From Lachnospiraceae bacterium (GTDB taxonomy: Bacteria; Bacillota; Clostridia; Lachnospirales; Lachnospiraceae), in assembly GCA_014804425.1 (NCBI GenBank), contig JAAUZV010000014.1, positions 165,087 through 201,354 on the forward strand: 36,268 nucleotides of DNA, given 5' to 3'. The notes below the pieces were generated by a model. It searched no databases. It was not told the origin of the DNA and worked only from the letters and a program-made list of their open reading frames with translations. This document shows positions 7,860 to 14,692 of the stretch, piece by piece. Both the position numbers and the translations under genes were made by a program. Each line of letters opens with the position of its first letter. Position 1 is the stretch's first letter.

Positions 7860-8840
7860 TTACTTTGATAGATTTTCTTTATACCATTCAATTGCAAGCG
7901 CGATCCCACGTGCAAAATCATATTCCGGATCATAGCCCAGCAGCTTTCTCGCCTTGCTGATGTCCGCATTGGAATGCTTGATATCCCCCGCGCGGTCCGG
8001 GCCGAATTGCGGCGGAATCTCCTTGCCGAGCGCCTTGCAGAGATCATCATAAATATCGATCAGATATTCCCTGCCCCCATACGCGATATTGAACGCATTG
8101 CCCGCCGCTTCACTCGGCGCAAGGCATGCTTTTAAGTTCGCCTCGATCACATTGTCGATATAAGTAAAATCACGGGACTGCTTTCCGTCCCCGTTGATCG
8201 TCGGCGCCTCGTCGCGAAGAAGCTGGCGGATGAACTTCGGAATGACCGCCGCATAAGCGCCGTCCGGGTCCTGTCTGCGCCCAAACACATTAAAATAGCG
8301 CATGGCATACGTGTCCAGCCCGTACAGCTTGTGATACAGCTTTCCGTATTCTTCATCCACACGCTTCGTCAGCGCATAGGGAGACAGCAGATTTCCCTCC
8401 TGTCCCTCGACCTTCGGCAGTACCGGATGATCGCCGTACACAGAGGAGCTTGACGCGAACACGAATTTTTTCACACCGCTTTGTCTTGCCGCCTCCATCA
8501 TATTTAAGGTTCCGCGGATATTGATCTCCTCGTATAAAAGAGGCATCTCGATGCTGCGCGGCACGCTGCCCCACGCCGCCTGATTCAATACATAATCCAC
8601 ACCCTCGCACGCCTTCATGCAGGTTTCCAGATCACGAATATCTCCCTTCATAAAAGAATAATTTTCTCTGTCCGAAAGGAAATCGATGTTCTCCTGCTTT
8701 CCGGTGGAAAGATTATCCAAGCATCTCACCGTATATCCCATGTCCGTCAGCGCTTCACAAAGATTTGAGCCGATAAAGCCTGCGCCTCCGGTCACAAGAA
8801 AGATGCTGTTTTGATCAAACTTTAACTCCCGATAACCCAT
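7860..8840 (-). CDS. UDP-HexNAc 4-epimerase, WbpP-like SDR
   Basis: A 326-residue extended short-chain dehydrogenase. The Rossmann motif GGAGFIGS is at 18-25, and the catalytic pair Tyr155/Lys159 lies in LSPYALTKR after SSSSVYGDHPVLPKVEG. Segments such as ALNQAAWGSVPRSIE-like text (VLNQAAWGSVPRSIE), YFNVFGRRQDPDGAYAAVIP, GDGKQSRDFTYI and HSNADISKARKLLGY closely follow Pseudomonas WbpP and Salmonella TviC, which interconvert UDP-GlcNAc/UDP-GalNAc and their uronic acids. AAGGAG lies eight bases before the ATG. Together with the UDP-sugar dehydrogenase at 12195 it would supply UDP-GalNAc and UDP-GalNAcA. GalE-type activity on UDP-Glc is less likely given the WbpP-specific GSVPRS loop, but substrate preference is not proven by sequence. 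Confidence 0.93.
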   Translation of the reverse strand: MGYRELKFDQNSIFLVTGGAGFIGSNLCEALTDMGYTVRCLDNLSTGKQENIDFLSDRENYSFMKGDIRDLETCMKACEGVDYVLNQAAWGSVPRSIEMPLLYEEINIRGTLNMMEAARQSGVKKFVFASSSSVYGDHPVLPKVEGQEGNLLSPYALTKRVDEEYGKLYHKLYGLDTYAMRYFNVFGRRQDPDGAYAAVIPKFIRQLLRDEAPTINGDGKQSRDFTYIDNVIEANLKACLAPSEAAGNAFNIAYGGREYLIDIYDDLCKALGKEIPPQFGPDRAGDIKHSNADISKARKLLGYDPEYDFARGIALAIEWYKENLSK

Positions 8841-8852
8841 ATGGCAAACTCC

Positions 8853-10244
8853 TTATTTTTTAACTCTGACAATCTCCCACACGCACACCAGCCCTGCGAG
8901 ATAGAACAGCGTCATATTATAGATCATATAGCGGGACAGACACATGATGGTGAGCGCCGTCGCGCATACATTTGCCGCGATCATAAGTAACACGATCGCC
9001 ATCAGCCACGCGCCGTCCCTGCTTTCCTCTCTCCTAAAAAGATAACACATCAGTGCGGCCGCTACAATATAAATCAATAATGCATACCAATTCAGCGCCG
9101 GATGAATGACCGCTACCGTTCTGATAAAACCGCCGAGAACAACGTAACAATACGTTTTTAACCAGTTCCCAATACACTTTGGCAGAACTGCCTTCATATA
9201 TCGTGCGGCTAACGCATCCATCTCTGACTTTATCATCTCCGCATCCGCATCCGGCAGCTTCTGTTCCATGAAGTCCTGAAGGTACTCATACAGGATATTA
9301 AATTTTATCTTATCATGACAGTCCTCGTGATGCAGTATTTTGTTTTGGATTCCGTTTCCCGCATCCGCAAAACTCATATGCTGTTCCAATATCTCGGTAT
9401 CAATTTTTTCAAGTAAGGCCCGCTCTGCTTCGTCCAATTCTCTCGCCGCCAGTTCAACGTCCTCAGCATCCGTGGAATACAGCACATTTGTTAAAAGTGT
9501 CATATTTCCCCCCGTGTTGCCCTGAGCATGACCAAATACAACACTATTATACGCTCTGATTCCCGCAGCGCGGATCATAAAAGCTGCCGCCGTCATGATC
9601 ACGATCAAAGAAATCCGAATCACCCGGTCGCGCATGGCGCATCCCCTCTTTCTGCATACGCCCGCGATACAGACAACCATCCAAATGGGCAGCAGAACCA
9701 GCATCTGTCCTCTTGTAAACACCGCCACAAGCGCGGTGAACCAGGAAAACAGGGCATATCTGCCCTGCCGCTCTTGGCCCAAAAACATTTTTAACAGCAA
9801 TAAAAAAAACATTTGATACAGAGACAGGGTAACTCCTTCGCTAAGGATTGCATTCGTCAAAATAATTCCGGATGATGCAAATACTCCGGTCAAGAGATGC
9901 GGCGTCAGCAATACTGCCAAAGCACCGGCTGAAAACAAGCCGTTCAGCGCAAAGTATTTTGTAACATAAGAATACAGATACCCTGTCACCAGAAACGCAA
10001 ACACATTCTGTGCAAAAATCACTGCTTTCAGATACACTTCCTGCCCAAAGACCGCTCGAAATCCCTTCAACAGGAGCGGATAGAACGGCTCCCTATCTAT
10101 ATTATCCACCATATAGGTTGCAGAATCCGGATACTCCCCCACTCCATAATAGAAACACAAAAAGCCAAAAAAGGCGCCAATGATAACCCACGCCAAAATA
10201 TATCCTATATTCTCTTTTGTAATTTTCAACTTTTTTATTTTCAT
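8853..10244 (-). CDS. polytopic membrane protein, possible GT-C-type glycosyltransferase
   Basis: I do not recognise a named family. The 463-residue protein has roughly ten hydrophobic segments, starting with about residues 13-33, and a longer hydrophilic loop at about 255-355 rich in Asp and Glu. The first outside-facing loop holds EYPDSATY (37-44) and REPFYPLLL (51-59), which resembles the acidic-residue loop of GT-C enzymes that use polyprenyl-phosphate sugars. Other possibilities are a polymerase or an unassigned transporter. The ATG at 10244 overlaps the stop of the small upstream gene as ATGA and has no obvious Shine-Dalgarno, so it is probably translated by coupling. The N-terminal coding part is more AT-rich than the genes after it, like the ATPase pair upstream. 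Confidence 0.8.
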   Translation of the reverse strand: MKIKKLKITKENIGYILAWVIIGAFFGFLCFYYGVGEYPDSATYMVDNIDREPFYPLLLKGFRAVFGQEVYLKAVIFAQNVFAFLVTGYLYSYVTKYFALNGLFSAGALAVLLTPHLLTGVFASSGIILTNAILSEGVTLSLYQMFFLLLLKMFLGQERQGRYALFSWFTALVAVFTRGQMLVLLPIWMVVCIAGVCRKRGCAMRDRVIRISLIVIMTAAAFMIRAAGIRAYNSVVFGHAQGNTGGNMTLLTNVLYSTDAEDVELAARELDEAERALLEKIDTEILEQHMSFADAGNGIQNKILHHEDCHDKIKFNILYEYLQDFMEQKLPDADAEMIKSEMDALAARYMKAVLPKCIGNWLKTYCYVVLGGFIRTVAVIHPALNWYALLIYIVAAALMCYLFRREESRDGAWLMAIVLLMIAANVCATALTIMCLSRYMIYNMTLFYLAGLVCVWEIVRVKK

Positions 10245-10570
10245 AGGTTTTCTGCTATAGACAGACAATAATCAATCAGTTCCGTCATGTTGGTTTCCTT
10301 TACTTTGGATAATTTTTCCCTGAAGCTCTTTATCTGTGCCATCGATTCTTTGGTTGGCGGATCCGTATTGATCGGAAATATCCTGCTATAATAATTCCCT
10401 TTTTCCTTATTTTCAATCCGCTTCGTCATAATGCCGCTTTTGCACATGACGTCCTCCAAATTATTGATATTATAAATTGGCACAATATAATCTTTCGCCC
10501 AATGACCATCAAACATTCTCCCGCTTATGTATGCCTGTTTCACTGCTTCACTGCAGTCATCCGTATCCAT
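10241..10570 (-). CDS. small protein, probable 5'-truncated partner of the upstream AAA ATPase
   Basis: The ATG-initiated frame encodes 109 residues beginning MDTDDCSEAVKQAYISG. In the same frame, 28 further sense codons lie upstream (10571-10654) between a TGA at 10655-10657 and this ATG, with no ATG, GTG or TTG among them. They encode an apparently genuine protein stretch ending in FINFKLFII, a hydrophobic strand directly before MDTDD. A strand followed by D-x-D-D is typical of TOPRIM-like cores. I infer that the original gene started further upstream and has lost its beginning by deletion or frameshift, leaving a remnant or a downstream-initiated fragment. No good ribosome binding site precedes the ATG. 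The stop overlaps the next gene (ATGA). Its role beside an SMC-like ATPase suggests a two-gene defence-type system, not demonstrated. Confidence 0.6.
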   Translation of the reverse strand: MDTDDCSEAVKQAYISGRMFDGHWAKDYIVPIYNINNLEDVMCKSGIMTKRIENKEKGNYYSRIFPINTDPPTKESMAQIKSFREKLSKVKETNMTELIDYCLSIAENL

Positions 10571-10620
10571 GATGATAAATAGTTTGAAGTTTATGAATTG
10601 TTTTTTCTTCCTATCATACT

Positions 10621-11991
10621 CTATTTCGTACTCCGATGCAAATTTTGGTTTCCGTCATGAATCTCCATCAGTATTTCATCGTAATCAATACTGTCGATGA
10701 TCGGTATTCCTCCGAACAGCCCCTTCATATACATACGTCTTGGATTGTTGCTGCCTTGAATCCTGGGGAACTCATCGAGTGACCTGACTGTTTTATTTCC
10801 ATTTAGATCGACCTGTATCACATAAGCTGATTTGATATTCATTGACTCCAAAAGTAAAGTATTATGCGTCGTAATGATCAACTGTCCTGTGATCTCATCC
10901 TCCATGGAATTTAGGATTCTATCCAATAGAAGGTCGTGAATCCCGTCGTCAATTTCATCATATACCACCACATGTCCGCAAAAAACTCCAAGGATCGACG
11001 GAATCATCTCGATGATACGCCTTGTTCCCGCAGACTCATCGAAACATCTGACACTCCTAAGCTTTCCACCGATCATTTTCTTTACTGTCAGACAATATTC
11101 CAACTGATTGTCTCTCTGCCTGATATCATAACAAACATCCTTTATATCCGCATACGTCTGTGTCAGAAAATCTCTAATGATCGCTTCCGAGCGTATCAGC
11201 TTTCCTTCCTCCTTGATCGGTATTTTCCCGGATTCCAGATCAGAAACAAGATAGTCCGTTCTATAGGAACCTGATTGGAACACAGAATCTTTCTTTTTAT
11301 AATGCACCACAATCTCCTCAAACATATTCAACACGTCAATAACATGGCTGAGTACATTGCTTTTGATATAGTCTTCATTTTTCTCCCTGCATTCCTTTCT
11401 CAGAATGCTGAAAAAGGTATGTTTTCCCCAATATTTCTCGATTTCATCCTTAAAATCCTCCACGGTCTTTTTGTTTCTGAACAGTGCGCCCGCAAAATGG
11501 GTGTTTATTTTTTTCCCATCATGATCCACTTCAAAAACAATGCCGCTCTGTTTTCCCGTAAAATAATATAAGCTTTCACTTCTAAACCTTTCATCAAAAG
11601 TTATTTTGTAAACTCCTTCATGGCCATTTAACAAAAATCCGTATTCTATCGTGGTTGGTTCACTGCACTCCAGCATACGGTTTGTCAACATATATTGATC
11701 AATATAAACAAGCCGCCTCAGCGCTTCATATACCTCCTCATTCCCATCCATCCAAGGTGCCGCCTTTCGTGCATCTGCAAGTATTCTATCTAGCTTATCC
11801 GCCTGTCCCATAAATTCCATCGAATAAATAGATGTCACCAAAAAATCAATACTTGTAACAAAATTAGACTTGCCGCTCCCGTTTTCTCCGTAAACGGCAA
11901 TAAATTTTTTGGCACATTTTTTCCCATTTCTGAAATGAAATATCGTATCCTTGAACGACATAAAATTCGTCAATTTAATATAAGTAAACAT
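10621..11991 (-). CDS. AAA family (SMC/OLD-like, AAA_15/AAA_21) ATPase
   Basis: A 456-residue ABC/SMC-class ATPase. Walker A is GENGSGKS at 35-42 after the family-typical opening FTYIKLTNFMSFKD. Walker B is VVVYDEIDDG with Asp345-Glu346, and the H-loop is ITTHNTLLLES with His376. The C-terminus NPRRMYMKGLFGGIPIIDSI matches ATPases that are usually followed by a small partner gene, as here. AGGAGGAG lies about seven bases before the ATG. The gene is clearly AT-richer than the glycan genes: the 60 bases at 11281-11340 hold 20 G/C, against 33 at 20401-20460. It follows a terminator and has no metabolic link to glycan synthesis. Relatives include the ATPase subunits of abortive-infection and other phage-defence systems. 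A defence role is inference. Confidence 0.88.
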   Translation of the reverse strand: MFTYIKLTNFMSFKDTIFHFRNGKKCAKKFIAVYGENGSGKSNFVTSIDFLVTSIYSMEFMGQADKLDRILADARKAAPWMDGNEEVYEALRRLVYIDQYMLTNRMLECSEPTTIEYGFLLNGHEGVYKITFDERFRSESLYYFTGKQSGIVFEVDHDGKKINTHFAGALFRNKKTVEDFKDEIEKYWGKHTFFSILRKECREKNEDYIKSNVLSHVIDVLNMFEEIVVHYKKKDSVFQSGSYRTDYLVSDLESGKIPIKEEGKLIRSEAIIRDFLTQTYADIKDVCYDIRQRDNQLEYCLTVKKMIGGKLRSVRCFDESAGTRRIIEMIPSILGVFCGHVVVYDEIDDGIHDLLLDRILNSMEDEITGQLIITTHNTLLLESMNIKSAYVIQVDLNGNKTVRSLDEFPRIQGSNNPRRMYMKGLFGGIPIIDSIDYDEILMEIHDGNQNLHRSTK

Positions 11992-12013
11992 ATCCGACTC
12001 CTCCTGCTATAAA

Positions 12014-12042
12014 ACGATAGCACTTATACCAAGTTTTAGCAA
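12014..12042 (-). promoter_or_regulatory. weak candidate promoter for the ATPase gene
   Basis: On the minus strand TTGCTA and TATCGT are separated by 17 bases, each matching four of six consensus positions. This lies in the AT-rich 110-base stretch between the terminator and the ATPase start, where a promoter is expected. Several other TATAAA-like hexamers occur nearby, so the exact site is uncertain. Confidence 0.25.
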
Positions 12043-12101
12043 TAACTTTTTCGTATTTGCTGCTTTTTATATCATTTTATACATTGTTTACATTTATATA
12101 C

Positions 12102-12145
12102 AAAAAAACTGATATGCAGACGATCACCAATTGTCTGCATATCAG
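12102..12145 (-). terminator. rho-independent terminator after the dehydrogenase gene
   Basis: A perfect 13-bp inverted repeat (CTGATATGCAGAC at 12109-12121, GTCTGCATATCAG at 12133-12145) encloses an 11-base loop and is followed on the minus strand by seven T residues. It lies about 50 bases past the dehydrogenase stop. It should end the upstream transcription unit and separate it from the ATPase pair. Confidence 0.88.
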
Positions 12146-12175
12146 CTTTCATCCATCCTTTGGACCTTTCACGAC

Positions 12176-12196
12176 AAAGGAAGCCCTGCTTCCTTT
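12176..12196 (-). repeat. hairpin overlapping the dehydrogenase stop codon
   Basis: AAAGGAAGC (12176-12184) and GCTTCCTTT (12188-12196) form a perfect 9-bp stem with a three-base loop. The stem includes part of the TAA stop at 12195-12197. There is no T run after it, so it is more likely an mRNA 3'-end stabilising or processing hairpin that precedes the real terminator. Confidence 0.6.
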
Positions 12197-13511
12197 ATAG
12201 CCTCCAATACAAATATCCGGCAGCCTCATACGCTTTTCTGTCAAACAGCCCCTTTATATCGGAGAATACTTTTTTCGCATGCTCCCGCGCGTACATCGCG
12301 CCGATCTCTTCCATCGTCAGCCCTTCATACTGCGTGTGCGCGACCGCTAAGATCACCGCATCCATCTCCCGTATTTCGGACTGTTCCGTCATCGTGATGC
12401 CGTACTCCCGCTCCGTCTCAGCCCTGTCCGCGACCGGATCGGTAATGAGCGGCTCAATCCCGTATTCCCGCAGTTCCCGCACAATGTCAATGATCTTACT
12501 GTTGCGCGTGTCGGGACAGTTTTCCTTGAAGGTAAAGCCAAGGATCGCCACGCGCGCGCCTTTCACGGCAATATCGGCTTTGATCAGATTCTTGACAAGG
12601 CTTTCCGCCACATATTTTCCCATATCGTCGTTGATTCTTCTGCCGGATAAAATGATCTGGGAATGATAGCCGAGCTGCTCCGCCTTATAGGTCAGATAAT
12701 AAGGGTCTACGCCGATACAGTGACCGCCGACAAGCCCCGGCGCAAACTTTAGGAAATTCCATTTCGTGCCCGCCGCCGTGAGGACCGCTTTCGTATCAAT
12801 ATTCATCTTATTAAAGATAATGGAAAGCTCGTTCATAAACGCGATATTAATATCGCGCTGGCTGTTCTCAATGACCTTTGCCGCCTCCGCGACCTTGATC
12901 GACTCCGCACGATGCACGCCCGCGTCCACAACAAGTTCATACACATGCGCCACCTCATCAAGCGTCTCCTCATCCATGCCGGATACGATCTTGGTGATCG
13001 TCTCTAAGCGGTGTACCTTATCCCCTGGATTGATGCGCTCCGGTGAATAGCCGACCTTGAAATCCACGCCGCACTGTAATCCCGATTCCTGCTCTAAGAT
13101 CGGCACTGCAACCTCCTCTGTCACGCCCGGATAAACCGTGGACTCATAGACAACAATAGAGCCTTTTGCAAGGTTTCTTCCGAGTATGCGGCTTGCGCCC
13201 TCGATCGGCGTTAAGTCCGGCGTATGGTCGGCATTGACCGGCGTCGGCACCGCCACGATATAAAATTTTGCCTCGCGCAGTTTCGTTTCATCCGACGTAA
13301 ACTCCACACTGCACGCTTTGATCGCTTCATCCCCCACCTCGCAGGTCGGATCGATGCCATTCTGGTATTTTGCGATTTTCTCTTTATTTAAGTCAAAACC
13401 GATCACCGGCACCTTTTTGGAAAATGCGACCGCGATCGGCATGCCGACATAACCGAGTCCGACTAATGCGATTTTTTCTTCTCCTTTTACAATCTTTTCA
13501 TATAAGCTCAT
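12195..13511 (-). CDS. UDP-N-acetylhexosamine 6-dehydrogenase (WbpA/TviB/WecC type)
   Basis: A 438-residue NAD-dependent nucleotide-sugar dehydrogenase that oxidises C6 of a UDP-HexNAc to the uronic acid in two steps. The Rossmann motif VGLGYVGMP is at about 17-25, SPERINPGDK at 156-165 and the catalytic cysteine is Cys265 in GLVGGHCIGVDPYYLT. The SPERINPGD motif and length are typical of TviB/WbpA-type enzymes, not of UDP-glucose dehydrogenases. The start is the ATG at 13511 with AGGAGG eight bases upstream; the open frame reaches 13538 but without support. It follows the GT4 gene by 34 bases and is the last gene before the terminator. With the WbpP-like epimerase at 7860 it should give UDP-GalNAcA, as in Vi-antigen synthesis; whether GlcNAc, GalNAc or ManNAc is used is not certain. 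Confidence 0.94.
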   Translation of the reverse strand: MSLYEKIVKGEEKIALVGLGYVGMPIAVAFSKKVPVIGFDLNKEKIAKYQNGIDPTCEVGDEAIKACSVEFTSDETKLREAKFYIVAVPTPVNADHTPDLTPIEGASRILGRNLAKGSIVVYESTVYPGVTEEVAVPILEQESGLQCGVDFKVGYSPERINPGDKVHRLETITKIVSGMDEETLDEVAHVYELVVDAGVHRAESIKVAEAAKVIENSQRDINIAFMNELSIIFNKMNIDTKAVLTAAGTKWNFLKFAPGLVGGHCIGVDPYYLTYKAEQLGYHSQIILSGRRINDDMGKYVAESLVKNLIKADIAVKGARVAILGFTFKENCPDTRNSKIIDIVRELREYGIEPLITDPVADRAETEREYGITMTEQSEIREMDAVILAVAHTQYEGLTMEEIGAMYAREHAKKVFSDIKGLFDRKAYEAAGYLYWRL

Positions 13512-13545
13512 ATTCTTCTCCTCCTCACGTTCTGCCAAATGTATG

Positions 13546-14661
13546 TTAGCCCAGGATCCGTTTCAGTTCTTTCAGATAGCTTTCCACGACAAAACGCCTG
13601 TCAAACTCCTGTTCCATTTTGCGCCTTGCTTCTATCCCCATCTGCTTTCGCTGCGCATAGGACATCCCCAAAAACTGCCGCACGGCGCGGATCAAATCGT
13701 CCGTGTCGCGCTCCTTTACCAGAAGTCCCGTTTTCCCATCCTCGACCGTATCCCTGCATCCCGCGCGGTCCGTCGTGATGACCGGTCTGCCGCTCGCGGC
13801 GCTCTCCAGACAGACATTAGACATTCCCTCGGGATAAAAGGACGGGTGGATCGTACACTGACTTTTTGCAAGAAACGGACGCACATCATCCTGCATTCCC
13901 TCAAACTGTAAAATACCCTGCGCCTCTAAGTCCGCGATCCGTTTCCGATAAGAATCCGGCTTATCGTCATCATCCTCGCAAAACCCCAGAATATGAAAAC
14001 GCGTATTCGGATACTCCCCACGGATGACCTTCGCCATTTCCATAAACTGGTCAATGCCCTTCTCCTTTAATACACGGGAAATGAAAAGCATGGATACCGG
14101 CTCATCCTCCTCCGGATACGGCAGATACGAAAAACGCTCCAGATTGACACCGGAACCGGGCAGCTGTCTGTGTTTGCCGATCGCGATACCGCGCTTCGTA
14201 AAATACTGCTCATTCTTTTGATTTTGAAAAAACAAACAGCTTACACCGCGCATGGCATGTCTATACATTCGAATTGTCACTTTTTGAAGCAGTCCAGTTC
14301 CTTCAACTGCCGTGCCGAGACCCGTAATATTCGTAATATAGGGGATCCCAGACGAAGCCAGCGCCGAACCGCCGTAAATATTGGGCTTGATCGTATAGGT
14401 CAGCGCTACGTCCGGTTTTACCTCGTCAAGAAGCTGACGATAACGCCGCATCAGCTTCACCTCATGCAGCGGGTTCATCCCGCGCCGTTCCATTTTTGTT
14501 TCATGGAATATGCATCCCATCTTCACAAGCTTCGGGATCAATTCCCCCTCAGGCAGCGCGATATGAACCTCATAGGGCACGGCAAGCAGCGCTTCCAAAA
14601 GTTCCCTGCGAAAATTGTACAGCCCAATGTCCAGATTTGTCAAAATAAGTATTTTTTTCAT
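13546..14661 (-). CDS. GT4 family glycosyltransferase, PglA-like
   Basis: A 371-residue GT-B retaining glycosyltransferase. It begins MKKILILTNLDIGLYNFRRE and has YTIKPNIYGGSALASSGIPY, NITGLGTAVEG, PGSGVNLERF and the E-x7-E motif EGMSNVCLE at about residue 278. These blocks match PglA-type enzymes that add GalNAc to undecaprenyl-diphosphate-bacillosamine, and related transferases of exopolysaccharide loci. AAAGGG lies four bases before the ATG. The dehydrogenase gene starts 34 bases after its stop. Since a PglC-like enzyme is encoded nearby, this is the best candidate for adding the second sugar of the repeat unit, probably a HexNAc or HexNAcA; this is inference from family and context. Confidence 0.92.
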   Translation of the reverse strand: MKKILILTNLDIGLYNFRRELLEALLAVPYEVHIALPEGELIPKLVKMGCIFHETKMERRGMNPLHEVKLMRRYRQLLDEVKPDVALTYTIKPNIYGGSALASSGIPYITNITGLGTAVEGTGLLQKVTIRMYRHAMRGVSCLFFQNQKNEQYFTKRGIAIGKHRQLPGSGVNLERFSYLPYPEEDEPVSMLFISRVLKEKGIDQFMEMAKVIRGEYPNTRFHILGFCEDDDDKPDSYRKRIADLEAQGILQFEGMQDDVRPFLAKSQCTIHPSFYPEGMSNVCLESAASGRPVITTDRAGCRDTVEDGKTGLLVKERDTDDLIRAVRQFLGMSYAQRKQMGIEARRKMEQEFDRRFVVESYLKELKRILG

Positions 14662-14692
14662 GCTGCCCTTTCTCTGTTTCTTTTCCCGCTAA

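Noticed and set aside
7847..8050. 68-residue extension of the EpsF-like glycosyltransferase
   Set aside because: It lies within the epimerase coding region, is rich in Arg and Ser like other shadow frames, and the family start MQQYPVRVLHIVG is at 7846.
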